Assembly (NCBI RefSeq): GCF_002222055.1
Contig: NZ_MUGS01000017.1
Span: 18,850-82,849, forward strand
DNA from: Flavobacterium araucananum
GTDB lineage: Bacteria; Bacteroidota; Bacteroidia; Flavobacteriales; Flavobacteriaceae
DNA: 64,000 bases
Direction: 5' to 3'
This document shows positions 15,435-25,125 of this stretch, piece after piece. The notes beneath the pieces were generated by a model. It did no database searches and was not told the origin of the DNA. It saw nothing but the letters and a program-made list of their open reading frames with translations. The first letter of the stretch is position 1. The number at the start of each line of letters is the position of its first letter. A program made the position numbers and the translations under genes.

Positions 15435-16577
15435 ATGAAAAAAATTGAACTTTATAAGGAATGGTTAATTAGTAATGATTTTCATTATCAAAGATTCGAT
15501 ACACTAGTGTCTGTTCTGACTAAATATATTCAAAAAAAACTAGATGATGAAAATTTTGCAAACGAAGTTGCGTCTAAATTTTCTGATGTAATTAAGTCTT
15601 GTGATGAAATTGACTATGAAGAAGATTCTACAGCAGTTGCATATGCAATTATTCATTTTCTCCCAAGATATCACAGATTTCAAATGACTTTCGACACCCT
15701 TTTAGAGAAAAACTTAATTCCCATAAAGAACAATCGTCCAATTAACATACTTGACATAGGAACCGGGCCAGGACCAACATTATTTGCATTATCAGATTTA
15801 TACTTATCTCTAAAATTATTTGGTCAAGATAATAATATTTACAAGCTGAAAAATCAAGAATACATTCCAGATTATGTTGAAAGAAGTAGTGGCTTCAGAA
15901 ATTGGCTTCATCATTTTACAGAAATTGCAAATTGGCTTAGTAATGTCGAACATAAATGGATTGTTCCTTACCATCATGGAAATTTTCATGACTTCAACAA
16001 TATAAAATTTGATGAAAATTATTTAAATCATTCATCTAATTATGATGGTGATCAAATTATTGAATCAAGAACAAAAAAGTATAGATTTGACATGGTTCTA
16101 CTTAGTAATTTTTTAACACAAGTTAGTCAAGTAGACGATTTAAGCGAAGAACTTCAAAACTGTATGCGCTTTATGCGCGACAAAGGAAAACTAATTGTAG
16201 TAGGTGCTAATGGCTCTGTAAATTCAAATAAAGATTACGCAGAAATATATGAAACCTTGAAGAATATAATTTTGAATGGGAAATATAGTAATCATCTTTT
16301 TCAATCTAAAGCAGAATATTTGGAAATCCTTGATAATAAACAATCCTTTTATTGTAATGACAGATATGGAACAAGAATCAAAGATTTCAACAAAATCGTT
16401 TTGGAAATATTAATAAAACATAATGCTTTAGAAAAAATAGGAGACGAATTTAGAAGTACTTTTGAAAAATCTACTTTAGACGATTATAAATATCAATATA
16501 AATGGCAATTTCACATTTTTGAAAAACATGGAGTACCTAAACATGGATATTCGAAAGTTACTTATAACCCAAGATAA
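15435..16577 (+). CDS. Class I SAM-dependent methyltransferase, Rsm22-like
   Basis: The product has 380 aa. SAM-binding motif I is ILDIGTGPGPTL at 105-116, preceded by a helical segment AVAYAIIHFLPRYHRFQ that resembles the YAxxRLPxxY lead-in of Rsm22-type ribosomal methyltransferases; motif IV/V may be FDMVLLSNFLTQVSQ and GKLIVVGANGS. The Cys cluster typical of many Rsm22 proteins is absent. Substrate unknown. The gene, with its AT-rich flanks, sits between two copies (15185-15255 and 16768-16828) of the next gene's promoter and start, as if inserted there. It is A+T-richer than the surrounding housekeeping genes. The family call is tentative; the methyltransferase fold is firm. Confidence 0.7.
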   Translation: MKKIELYKEWLISNDFHYQRFDTLVSVLTKYIQKKLDDENFANEVASKFSDVIKSCDEIDYEEDSTAVAYAIIHFLPRYHRFQMTFDTLLEKNLIPIKNNRPINILDIGTGPGPTLFALSDLYLSLKLFGQDNNIYKLKNQEYIPDYVERSSGFRNWLHHFTEIANWLSNVEHKWIVPYHHGNFHDFNNIKFDENYLNHSSNYDGDQIIESRTKKYRFDMVLLSNFLTQVSQVDDLSEELQNCMRFMRDKGKLIVVGANGSVNSNKDYAEIYETLKNIILNGKYSNHLFQSKAEYLEILDNKQSFYCNDRYGTRIKDFNKIVLEILIKHNALEKIGDEFRSTFEKSTLDDYKYQYKWQFHIFEKHGVPKHGYSKVTYNPR

Positions 16578-16740
16578 AATTCTATTGCTCCAATATATTT
16601 TCACCGAAATAACGGATATGTTTTTATTTTTTAATAAGATTTATACAGAATGATAAATTATCAAATAAAAAAGCTAGCAGAAAATAATTTCTATAGCTTT
16701 TTATAAAATAAGATTAGATTTAGCTGTTATCTATTAAAAA

Positions 16741-16828
16741 GACATTTACGTATTTAGATATATGCGAGTTACTTTTGATAAAAGCTTTTTTAAACCCATA
16801 AAAAACCAAACCAATGAAACTAATACTT
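16741..16828 (+). repeat. Direct repeat copy B, the functional promoter and start of the 16814 gene
   Basis: This copy (core 16768-16828) leads into the intact reading frame at 16814. It includes TACTTTTG at 16770-16777, a -7-type element. The left part (16741-16767) is a shorter version of the 15149-15184 sequence. Confidence 0.75.
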
Positions 16829-17242
16829 ACCATCTTTCTTTTTATTTTCAACCTGACTTTGTCTGCGCAATCGAGCCAAATTGTTGGCGATTATACACGT
16901 TCCCTTTCTGAGGAAGGAAAACATATCATCGAATATAAATTGACTTTGAATCAAGACGGAACATTTGTATTTCATTCGTATTCAAAAATACAAGGCGCAA
17001 CACCACCAGAAGTAAACAAATACGGAAAAGGAAAATGGAATGCAAAAGACAATGTAATCACTTTTGGATCGAATAAAAAAGAAGACTTTGACGAGAAATA
17101 CACTTTAGATTTTAATAATTCTAAGGCTAGATTTGTAACTAAAAATCCCAGAGACAAAACAGATCAAATCGTTAAAACAAGACTTACGTTTGTAGAATCG
17201 GGAATTTTCTGGATGAAAAAAATTGATATTTTTAAAATCTAG
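16814..17242 (+). CDS. Secreted lipocalin-like small protein of unknown function
   Basis: The product has 142 aa with a signal peptide (MKLILTIFLFIFNLTLSAQ). The mature part is beta-rich in the manner of lipocalin-like proteins of Bacteroidota: SQIVGDYTRSLSEEGKHIIE, YKLTLNQDGTFVFHSYSK, GKGKWNAKDNVITFGS, NKARFVTKNP-like KARFVTKNPRD. No catalytic residues stand out. Its promoter and first five codons are also found 1.57 kb upstream, separated by the methyltransferase cassette. It begins at ATG 16814. Confidence 0.7.
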   Translation: MKLILTIFLFIFNLTLSAQSSQIVGDYTRSLSEEGKHIIEYKLTLNQDGTFVFHSYSKIQGATPPEVNKYGKGKWNAKDNVITFGSNKKEDFDEKYTLDFNNSKARFVTKNPRDKTDQIVKTRLTFVESGIFWMKKIDIFKI

Positions 17243-17339
17243 AAGAACTTAAAAACTTACAAAAATAGTTCGCTGACGCGAGCGTCTCGGTCATGAATGC
17301 AATAAAAATCAAAAATCGTTAACCAAAAAGCAATAATCA

Positions 17340-18131
17340 TTATGCAACCGCACATTCAACTATTTTTTGTTCGATTATTTGCATATCAATTATTTTTTGA
17401 GCGACAGTTCCTCTTTCAAATAAGCGAATAAATTTAAAAACAGCACTAACAAAATATCCGGGGTTCGAGACTAGTCGGGCAATTTCTGTTATTCTCTCGT
17501 CTCTTAGTTTTGTAAAAGCTTCTATTTGATTTTCGGGAACCGCCACAAATTCATTGGCAAATTTCCAGGCGCCGTCTCTGGCAGTTTCCATGCTAAAATC
17601 AATAAAAAAATTATCTATTTTGCCTGTTAGTTTTAGGATCGTTGTGAGTGTTGGCCAAATTTTGATCAAACATTTCTCGACACCTCCTACCAGATTGCTC
17701 AAAATGGTGTTTATTTGGTCAAAATCAGCTTTTAAGTCCCCAATGTTTTCTACTGTACTAACCTGGGCCGAGGCTATACCTAAATCAAGATTAACATGTG
17801 CATTAATCCCAAGTAGTAAGTGCTGAACCACTATTGGCCAAAAGTCTTCGGCTTGCTCAAAGGCAAATCCCCAACATTCGGATGGTTTTTCTTTGGCTTT
17901 GTATTGATAATACGCTTTTAGGTAGCGATTGGCAAAAATAACATCTAGTTTCTCCATTCGCTCACCATTTTGAAAAGATCCATTTGCGATACCTTCCTTT
18001 ACTTTTGCCGTAACTTCGCGATATAGTGTGGCAAACAAACCTATAGCGCTTTGCTCTAGTTTTGATTTCTCTATTATTTCATCCAGTAACTTAATTACTT
18101 CGTCTATAGTATTGGCTTGTTTCATACTCAT
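17340..18131 (-). CDS. DUF5995 family protein
   Basis: The product has 263 aa, all-helical and soluble. The GINAHVNLDLGIA segment at about 110-122 matches the INAHINYDLP signature of DUF5995, a family of unknown role with conserved His/Asp residues that may bind metal. Before it lies FANRYLKAYYQY and ECWGFAFEQAEDFWPIVVQHL, also typical. No partner gene is evident; it is convergent with the lipocalin-like gene and divergent from phzF. A methionine two codons in (MKQANT) could also be the start. Confidence 0.8.
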   Translation of the reverse strand: MSMKQANTIDEVIKLLDEIIEKSKLEQSAIGLFATLYREVTAKVKEGIANGSFQNGERMEKLDVIFANRYLKAYYQYKAKEKPSECWGFAFEQAEDFWPIVVQHLLLGINAHVNLDLGIASAQVSTVENIGDLKADFDQINTILSNLVGGVEKCLIKIWPTLTTILKLTGKIDNFFIDFSMETARDGAWKFANEFVAVPENQIEAFTKLRDERITEIARLVSNPGYFVSAVFKFIRLFERGTVAQKIIDMQIIEQKIVECAVA

Positions 18132-18421
18132 TTATAATTGGTTATAGATAAATTAGCAAGAACGAATATAATTATTTTAATCTTGCTAAAAACATTTTTT
18201 GAAGCAATTATCTTGTTATTTTTTCTCTAGTGTTTTTGCGAATTAATGCAATTAAGATGTATATTCTAATTTATTTCTTTAATAAAAACATTACAATTTA
18301 AATCTAAACCTCCAACATTAACACACAAGACCTAGTACAAAAATATTCGAAAATAAAAACTTGGGGAAATTCATTTAACATTCTTACTTTTAATAGTTCT
18401 AAACATAGAAAATTATAAAGA

Positions 18422-19219
18422 ATGAAAACATATTTTGTTGACTCGTTTACAAATGAAAAATATAAAGGCAATCCGGCAGCAGTTTGTTTGCCTGAGCGCG
18501 ATTTGGATGCTGCTAACATGCAAAGTATTGCTACCGAAATTGGTTTTTCGGAAACTGCTTTTATAAAACAAATAACAGGCAATACCTACAGCATTAGATT
18601 TTTTAGTCCAAAAACTGAAATTCCGTTGTGCGGGCATGCTACACTTGCTTCGTCTAAAATTGTTTTCAGCACCACTTCATTTGACCGTATCAAATTTATC
18701 AATATTAACAATGTTGAATTAGATATCGAGAAAGAAGCGCATAAAATCAAAATGCATTTTCCTGTTTATGAAACCCAGGAAACAGATGTACCTCAAAAGA
18801 TGCTGGACGCCCTTGGTATTTCTACAATTTTATCCAAAAGATACAGTCCTCCAAACAAGATAATCCTAATCGAAATTGAAAGTGCTCTTGAATTGGCGAA
18901 TTTAAAACCCGATTTTACAGCATTAATAAATTCTCATACTGAAATAAGCGGTGTTTTGGTAACTGCAGCGTCAGACAATACAGCTTTTGATTTTCACTAC
19001 AGATATTTTTGGCCTTGGGCAGGTACAAACGAAGATCCCGTAACGGGCGGTGTGCAAACCTTCCTGACAAAATATTGGGCAATAAAACTGAACAAAACAA
19101 AATTGAATGCTTATCAATCTTCACTAAGAACAGGAACTATGAGTACTGAACTTCTGGAAGACAAAATTTCGATTTTGGGCGAAGCAGTAATTGTTCTCGA
19201 AGGTCAATTTATTTTATAA
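18422..19219 (+). CDS. PhzF family isomerase/epimerase-like protein
   Basis: The product has 265 aa, usual for the PhzF fold. It shows VDSFTNEKYKGNPAAVCL at the start, the presumed general acid/base E44 in GFSETAFI, the RFFSPKTEIPLCGHATLA block with H72, and EDPVTGG near 200, all hallmarks of the family. Family members include phenazine biosynthesis isomerase and diaminopimelate-epimerase-like enzymes; no other phenazine genes are here, so its substrate is open. It stands alone, divergent from the DUF5995 gene. Confidence 0.88.
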   Translation: MKTYFVDSFTNEKYKGNPAAVCLPERDLDAANMQSIATEIGFSETAFIKQITGNTYSIRFFSPKTEIPLCGHATLASSKIVFSTTSFDRIKFININNVELDIEKEAHKIKMHFPVYETQETDVPQKMLDALGISTILSKRYSPPNKIILIEIESALELANLKPDFTALINSHTEISGVLVTAASDNTAFDFHYRYFWPWAGTNEDPVTGGVQTFLTKYWAIKLNKTKLNAYQSSLRTGTMSTELLEDKISILGEAVIVLEGQFIL

Positions 19220-19520
19220 ATATCCCGTACAGGACGAAAAAAACTTTAATAAAAACAAAAATCTCTCAGGACAAAAATTCATCGGGACAGTTGTGCAATG
19301 CTTACCCTTGCTCAAGAGTTAGGATAATTCTTAAAAAAAGACACCGTTTTACGGCTTTACGTAAGGAAATTCATTTCTAAAAAATTACTTTTGGTAAGGC
19401 TTTTAATGTGTTTTGAATATTATTGATCTAAAGAAACAATCTCAAGATCAATAACTCAGTACTAAATTGCGCAAGTCGAAAAACTAAGAATTAATCAGAA
19501 ACTAACTAACCCGGCAAACC
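19220..19520. other. 301-bp gap with a third copy of the dispersed promoter-like repeat
   Basis: 19350-19411 is similar to 15150-15215 (TTTACGG-CTT-ACGTAA, then ATTACTTTTGGTAA). TTACTTTTGG contains TACTTTTG, a -7-type element, but it lies 120 bp from the next start. Nothing else is seen. Confidence 0.5.
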
Positions 19521-20594
19521 ATGAAAAAACTCTTGTTCTTACTTCCTTTTTTTGCAATTATCAATTATACTTATTCTCAAACTGACAAAGTCGATGTCGC
19601 CATAAAAGACCTAATGCAAAAAAATAAAATTGTTGGTTTACAATTGGCAGTAGTCAAAAACAATAAAATTGTTAAAACAAGTTGTTATGGTTTGGCAAGT
19701 ATTCAGGATTCAATTGTTGTTGATCCAAAAACTGTTTTTAGTGTAAACTCGATGGCAAAAGCTTTTACCGGTGTTGCTATCATGCAATTGGTAGAGAATG
19801 GTAAGTTGAAACTAGAAGATCCTATTTCAAAATATGTAGACAGCTTACCTAATAACTGGCAAAAAATAACCGTAAAACAAGTAGCAACGCATACATCAGG
19901 ACTTCCTGATATTTGGGAAAAACCGGAACATATGCTTTCTGAAGATCCTAAAATTTTATTCAACAAGATAAAAGAATTGCCTGTTGTTTTTAAGCCCGGA
20001 GAAGATTTAAGATACAACCAGACCAATTATATTGTACTGGGAATGATTATCGAAAAAATAAGCGGTAAATCTTATGAGCAATTCATTACCGAAAATCAAT
20101 TTGATAAAGCAAATATGAAAAACTCTGCCAAAGCAGGTTTAGGAGATTATTATAAAATAGTAAATCATGCTGCCAGACCTTACTCTTATTTTAGAAATGG
20201 CAGTCTTACCAATGTATACGAAGTGATTCCTGCCAATTTGTATCCGGCAGCAAGTATCTATTCGACTGCAACAGAGGTTGCGCAATGGGTTATTGCGCTA
20301 CAAAATAATACGTTACTTAAGTCCAAAAACCTAAAAACACTTTGGACACCGGCAGTATTAAAAAATGGAAAAAAACCTGGTGCAGCAGATTCAACAAACG
20401 GAACTGCAATTGGTTTCGATACTAATTTAAGAACCAAAAATCCAATAATTACTGCTTTGGGTGGTGCCAGAAATGCTTTGTACATCTATCCTAAAGATAA
20501 TCTGTCTGTTATTATTTTGAGTAACTTACAAGGCGGACAGCCACAACGTTTTATAGAAGAAATAGCAAATTTATATCTAGCAGACAAAAAGTAA
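19521..20594 (+). CDS. Class-C beta-lactamase-like serine hydrolase
   Basis: The product has 357 aa. A signal peptide ends near TYSQ (about residue 20), so it is exported. The Ser-x-x-Lys pair is S77-M-A-K80 in FSVNSMAKAFTG; the second motif is Y-N-Q in RYNQTNYIVLG, a common variant of the Y-S-N of class C enzymes; HTSGLPD precedes it. The C-terminal part has LGGARNALYIYPK. Such proteins are often DD-peptidases, esterases or amidases rather than true beta-lactamases. It stands alone. Confidence 0.85.
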   Translation: MKKLLFLLPFFAIINYTYSQTDKVDVAIKDLMQKNKIVGLQLAVVKNNKIVKTSCYGLASIQDSIVVDPKTVFSVNSMAKAFTGVAIMQLVENGKLKLEDPISKYVDSLPNNWQKITVKQVATHTSGLPDIWEKPEHMLSEDPKILFNKIKELPVVFKPGEDLRYNQTNYIVLGMIIEKISGKSYEQFITENQFDKANMKNSAKAGLGDYYKIVNHAARPYSYFRNGSLTNVYEVIPANLYPAASIYSTATEVAQWVIALQNNTLLKSKNLKTLWTPAVLKNGKKPGAADSTNGTAIGFDTNLRTKNPIITALGGARNALYIYPKDNLSVIILSNLQGGQPQRFIEEIANLYLADKK

Positions 20595-20719
20595 CAACCA
20601 CAACCTAATCCTGATCGTTGTAGCGTCAAAAAATCTCCCTTTGTGTCTTTGTTCCTGAGAACGATTGCTTCTTTCTTATAAAAAATCCCTAATTTCGCTC
20701 TCTAATAAGAAGGAGAAAA

Positions 20720-23029
20720 ATGAAGGTCTGTATTGCTGAGAAACCAAGTGTAGCACGCGAAATCGCATCCGTTTTGGGGGCTAATACCAAACATGACGGA
20801 TATTATGAAGGCAATGGTTATGCCGTGACGTATACTTTTGGGCATTTATGTACCTTAAAAGAACCTAATGATTACAAACCGCACTGGAAAAGCTGGGATT
20901 TGAACAACTTGCCCATGCTTCCTGAAAAATTTGAAACCAAAGTGGTAGAAAATTCAGGTATCCAGAAGCAATTTAAAATCGTAAAAAGTTTATTCGACAA
21001 AGCCGAGTTGGTCATTAACTGCGGGGATGCCGGACAAGAAGGAGAACTCATCCAGCGTTGGGTTATGAACGAAGCCCATTACAAAGGCGAGGTACAACGT
21101 TTGTGGATTTCATCCTTAACAACCGAAGCTATAAAAGAAGGTTTTGATAACTTAAAACCTTCTGCAAATTATGACAATTTATTCTATGCCGGATTTTCAC
21201 GAGCCATTGGCGACTGGTTATTGGGTATGAATGCCACACGTTTGTATACCGTAAAACATGGCGGTTACAAGCAAGTATTGTCTATAGGTCGTGTGCAAAC
21301 ACCAACATTGGCAATGGTTGTAGACCGCTTTAAAGAAATCGAGAATTTTAAACCTCAACCTTATTGGGAGTTGCAGACTTTGTACAGAGAAACGCTTTTT
21401 AGCTATGAAGAAGGTCGTTTCCTGAAAAAAGAAGACGGAGAACTTCTGGCCAATAAAGTCAAAGAAAGTGAGTTCGAAATTGTTTCTGTCGATAAAAAGA
21501 ACGGAAACGAATATGCTCCTAAACTGTTTGACTTAACGGGATTACAAGTATATTGTAATACCAAGTTTGGATTTTCGGCAGATGAAACATTAAAAATTGT
21601 TCAGACTTTGTACGAGCAAAAAGTAGTGACCTATCCCAGAGTTGATACTACTTTTTTACCAAATGATATTTATCCTAAAGTGCCGGGAATCCTGCAAAAA
21701 TTAACCAAATATGCCCAATTAACGCAACCTCTTTTAGGCAAAAAAATAAAAAAATCGCCTAAGGTTTTCAACGATAAAAAAGTTACAGATCACCATGCGA
21801 TTATCCCAACCGGTATAGAAAGTAATCTGCAATACAATCAGCAGCAAGTTTACGACATTATTACAAAACGTTTTATTGCCGTATTCTACGACGATTGTCT
21901 CGTTGCCAATACTACAGTAATAGGCAAAGCTGCCGATGTAATGTTTAAAACCACCGGAAAAGAAATCCTGAAAAAAGGATTCCGCGTTGTTTTTGAAGAC
22001 CCAAACGCCAAAGAAAAAGAAGCCGATTTATTACCTAGTTTTGTCGTGGGAGAAAAAGGTCCGCATGAACCTTCGTTTTTAGAAAAGGAAACCAAACCAC
22101 CCAATCAGTTTACAGAGGCAACTTTATTGCGTGCTATGGAAACTGCCGGTAAACAGGTCGACGACGAAGATTTACGCGAATTGATGAAAGAAAACGGTAT
22201 TGGTCGTCCGTCAACGCGAGCGAATATTATCGAAACACTTTTTAAACGCCAATATATTGTTCGAAACAAAAAACAGGTTTTACCCACACCAACCGGGATT
22301 CAGCTTATTGACACGATTCAGAATGAATTAATCAAATCAGCAGAGCTTACGGGATCCTGGGAAAAGCAACTGAAAGATATCGAAAAAGGAACTTTTACTG
22401 CCGCTGCATTCATCAAAAACATGAAGCAAATGGTCGAAGCTTTGGTGACCGAAGTACGAAGCGAAACCAGGCACGCCAATATTTCGCATGCGGGAAGTGT
22501 ACAAAAAGAAGTTGCAAAAGTCGAGAAAAAGAAAGCCGCAGGGATTTTGGCAGAAACCTGTCCAAAATGCCAGAAAGCAACACTAATAAAAGGAAAATCG
22601 GCTTTTGGATGTGGCAATTACAAAGCAGGTTGCGATTTTTTATTGCCTTATACTTTTGCTGAGAAAAAAATAACAGAGATTCAGTATTTAAGATTGGTTC
22701 AAAAAGGATCAACCGTAAATATAAAAGGCTTTAAAACTGTGGAAGGAACTGTCGAAGGGTTAATTCGTTTTGAAGAAAACTACAAACTAAAATTAGAAAT
22801 CAAAAAAACAGCACCAAAGACAAAACCAGCTGTAGCAACAGATTCTGCTGCATTAACATGCCCTAAATGTAATAAAGGAACGATCCTAAAAGGCAATACG
22901 GCTTATGGTTGCAGCGGTTATAAATCAGGGTGTGATTTTAAAGTGACTTTTGATGATGTAAGAGCCAAGCTAAAAGATCAAAAACCAACTAAAGAACTGG
23001 TTTATTCGATTTTGAGCGAAAGCGTTTAA
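20720..23029 (+). CDS. topB: DNA topoisomerase III
   Basis: The product has 769 aa, a type IA topoisomerase that relaxes and decatenates DNA through a 5'-phosphotyrosine. Toprim domain: MKVCIAEKPSVAREIASVLG with the acidic ..NCGDAGQEGELIQRW..; the GYDLVQ-like SIGRVQTPTLAMVVDRF; and catalytic Y305 in VVTYPRVDTTFLP. The C terminus carries two zinc-ribbon-like modules, CPKCQKATLIKGKSAFGCGN and CPKCNKGTILKGNTAYGCSG, each with two CxxC/C pairs. It starts at ATG 20720 after a GGAG-like AAGGAG. The gene stands alone, typical of a second topoisomerase IA in Bacteroidota. Confidence 0.93.
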   Translation: MKVCIAEKPSVAREIASVLGANTKHDGYYEGNGYAVTYTFGHLCTLKEPNDYKPHWKSWDLNNLPMLPEKFETKVVENSGIQKQFKIVKSLFDKAELVINCGDAGQEGELIQRWVMNEAHYKGEVQRLWISSLTTEAIKEGFDNLKPSANYDNLFYAGFSRAIGDWLLGMNATRLYTVKHGGYKQVLSIGRVQTPTLAMVVDRFKEIENFKPQPYWELQTLYRETLFSYEEGRFLKKEDGELLANKVKESEFEIVSVDKKNGNEYAPKLFDLTGLQVYCNTKFGFSADETLKIVQTLYEQKVVTYPRVDTTFLPNDIYPKVPGILQKLTKYAQLTQPLLGKKIKKSPKVFNDKKVTDHHAIIPTGIESNLQYNQQQVYDIITKRFIAVFYDDCLVANTTVIGKAADVMFKTTGKEILKKGFRVVFEDPNAKEKEADLLPSFVVGEKGPHEPSFLEKETKPPNQFTEATLLRAMETAGKQVDDEDLRELMKENGIGRPSTRANIIETLFKRQYIVRNKKQVLPTPTGIQLIDTIQNELIKSAELTGSWEKQLKDIEKGTFTAAAFIKNMKQMVEALVTEVRSETRHANISHAGSVQKEVAKVEKKKAAGILAETCPKCQKATLIKGKSAFGCGNYKAGCDFLLPYTFAEKKITEIQYLRLVQKGSTVNIKGFKTVEGTVEGLIRFEENYKLKLEIKKTAPKTKPAVATDSAALTCPKCNKGTILKGNTAYGCSGYKSGCDFKVTFDDVRAKLKDQKPTKELVYSILSESV

Positions 23030-23037
23030 TTTTTTTA

Positions 23038-23232
23038 GCCACAGATTACAGGATTAAAAAGATTTTTTTTAGTTGGGTTTCTTTTGCCACGAATTGCACA
23101 AATTTTTACGAATTATTTTTCTGTTTTGCTTGCGAATAGATGCGAGAATCATTTTAATCCTTTAATCTGTGGCAATTTTGTGCATTCTAAGTTTAAGAAA
23201 TTAATTCGCGCTAATTTGTGAAATTCGTGGCA
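23038..23232. repeat. Interleaved inverted repeats between topB and the lipoprotein gene
   Basis: Arm A 23038-23059 pairs with A' 23152-23173 (GCCACAGATTA...TAATCTGTGGC, one or two mismatches). Arm B 23084-23104 pairs with B' 23213-23232 (TTGCCACGAATT...AATTCGTGGCAA). The order is A-B-A'-B'. No gene is present in the 255-bp gap. Confidence 0.8.
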
Positions 23233-23284
23233 ACTTTTTTTTTAATATCTTAGCTTTTCAATTTAACACCAAATACCAAAATAT

Positions 23285-23761
23285 ATGTTTCAAAAAATTA
23301 CGCTTTTAGCACTTGTACTAGCGATTGTATCTTGCCAGAAAAAAGAATCTGTTGAAAAAGACAAAGTCAAAATTGCCGATTGGCTTATTGGTAATTGGGA
23401 AAACACCTCGCCAGATGGTGTTCTTACCGAGAACTGGATAAAACTAAACGACAGCACTTTTAGTGCATCTTCTTATTTTATAAAAGGAAAAGATACGTTG
23501 CACATAGAAAGCATAGTTTTGGCTCAAAAAGGAGAAACCCTGACGTATTTTGCTACCGTAAAAGGTCAAAATGATGATAAACCTGTTGCTTTTCCTGCAA
23601 CTGCTGAATCTGACAAACAATTGGTTTTCGAAAATCCAAAACACGATTATCCTCAAAAAATTACGTATACAAAAGGTGCCAATAATACTTTGACTGCCGA
23701 GGCTACAGGAAACCTGCAAGGTAAAGTAACAACAGAAAGGTTTATTATGGTAAAGAAGTAA
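23285..23761 (+). CDS. Small lipoprotein, DUF6265-like
   Basis: The product has 158 aa. Lipoprotein signal with core LALVLAIVSC (lipidated Cys17), followed by QKK. The mature part is beta-rich: WLIGNWENTSPDGVLTENW, then FENPKHDYPQKITYTK. The WLIGNWE and NPKHDYPQ blocks match the DUF6265 pattern, a probable lipocalin-like domain of unknown role. It is convergent with the MFS gene. Confidence 0.7.
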   Translation: MFQKITLLALVLAIVSCQKKESVEKDKVKIADWLIGNWENTSPDGVLTENWIKLNDSTFSASSYFIKGKDTLHIESIVLAQKGETLTYFATVKGQNDDKPVAFPATAESDKQLVFENPKHDYPQKITYTKGANNTLTAEATGNLQGKVTTERFIMVKK

Positions 23762-23788
23762 AATGGTGTGGTTTTCTCAAAAAAAAAC

Positions 23789-24976
23789 CTACTCCTTCTC
23801 CCCTATTTTATTCACCATAAAAATCATCAGTATTCCTAAAAGAGCCATTATCAAAAATGCCCATTTCATACTTAAATATTCCGAGATGAAACCCACCATT
23901 GGCGGAACCAATAAAAAACCCAGATAACCAATAGTAGATATTGAGGTTAAGGCAGAACCACTGCTTAATTTTGATGATCTTCCGGCAATGCTGAATACTA
24001 ATGGAACTACGCAGGAAACTCCAATACCTATTAATACATAACCTAAAAAAGTGGGGTAAATAAAAGGCAATAGAAAACAAATTAAAAATCCTACAGTAAT
24101 CAAAATACCGCTGTAAAGAAGGATTCGTTTGGTACCAAATTTCATTACGCCATAATCTCCAAACAAACGTCCTAATGTTACCGCTGTTGCAAAAAATACA
24201 AATGCAGCACTGGTTAACTTTGGAGAAGCATGCAAGATGTTTTCAAAGTAGATACCACTCCAATCATACATTGTATTTTCGCAAGCCATAGAGACAAAAC
24301 AAATGATGGCAAACTTGACCAGGTTTTTTTCCGGCATCGAAAAGAATTTCTTTTTTACCGGTACAGGTTCATTATGAATGCTTAATGGATAAAAACAAGC
24401 CGTAAGTCCCATCATAAAAATACTGACTCCCAACAAATGATGTGCCGGCGCAATGTGTTGCGATACCATAACATAGCCTAAACCTGCTCCCGTAAAAACA
24501 GCAATACTCCAAACTGCATGAAAACGGGTTATAATCGATTGTGGATATAATTTTTGAACCTCCAGAGATTGTGCATTAATAGATAAATTGAAAATATTAC
24601 GCGAAGCACCAAAGATCAAAAGTATAATGACCAATTGCCACACAAAAGCAGCCAGTCCCGGCAGACACAAAACAATATTAAACATGATTGCGCCCAACAG
24701 CATGATGTAGCGACTGCTGTACTTATTTAATAGCTTTCCTGTAAAAGGCATTGTTAGCATAAGACCAATCGGGAAAGCAAATAAAACAGTACCAAATTGT
24801 GCTTCAGATAAATGTAATTGTGCTTTGATATGCGGAATACGGGAAACCCAGGAAGAATATCCAAATCCGGAAAGGAAAAAAAATACGGTATTGGCAATAC
24901 GAAATCCTCTGGGCGTGTTTTGTATTTTTTTAAAAAAAGGTAAAATCATGAGTGAAGGTTCATTTTGAAGATGCAA
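23789..24976 (-). CDS. MFS transporter
   Basis: The product has 395 aa with 12 hydrophobic segments and the MFS loop motif between TM2 and TM3 (FPIGLMLTMPFTGKLLNKYS). It resembles the group of Bacteroidota MFS permeases with FFLSGFGYSSWVSRIPHIKA at the start. The substrate is not known. Two starts are possible: ATG at 24976 (MHLQNEPSL...) and ATG at 24949 (MILPFFKKIQN); the second lies next to the first membrane segment. It is convergent with the lipoprotein gene and divergent from the TonB receptor. Confidence 0.85.
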   Translation of the reverse strand: MHLQNEPSLMILPFFKKIQNTPRGFRIANTVFFFLSGFGYSSWVSRIPHIKAQLHLSEAQFGTVLFAFPIGLMLTMPFTGKLLNKYSSRYIMLLGAIMFNIVLCLPGLAAFVWQLVIILLIFGASRNIFNLSINAQSLEVQKLYPQSIITRFHAVWSIAVFTGAGLGYVMVSQHIAPAHHLLGVSIFMMGLTACFYPLSIHNEPVPVKKKFFSMPEKNLVKFAIICFVSMACENTMYDWSGIYFENILHASPKLTSAAFVFFATAVTLGRLFGDYGVMKFGTKRILLYSGILITVGFLICFLLPFIYPTFLGYVLIGIGVSCVVPLVFSIAGRSSKLSSGSALTSISTIGYLGFLLVPPMVGFISEYLSMKWAFLIMALLGILMIFMVNKIGEKE

Positions 24977-25125
24977 AATTAAGCCTTTTGAAGTGTAACT
25001 TCTACCCTTTTTGGCTTTTTAAATAAAAGTCAGAATTTTAAGTCATTCAATTGTTTTATTGCAAATCTTAAAAAAAAGTTTGCCAAAATATAACAAAAAC
25101 TTCATCAAATCAAGTTCAATAATGT

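Noticed and set aside
18304..18637. Minus-strand frames in and before the phzF gene
   Set aside because: They overlap the phzF start and its promoter region and show no protein character.
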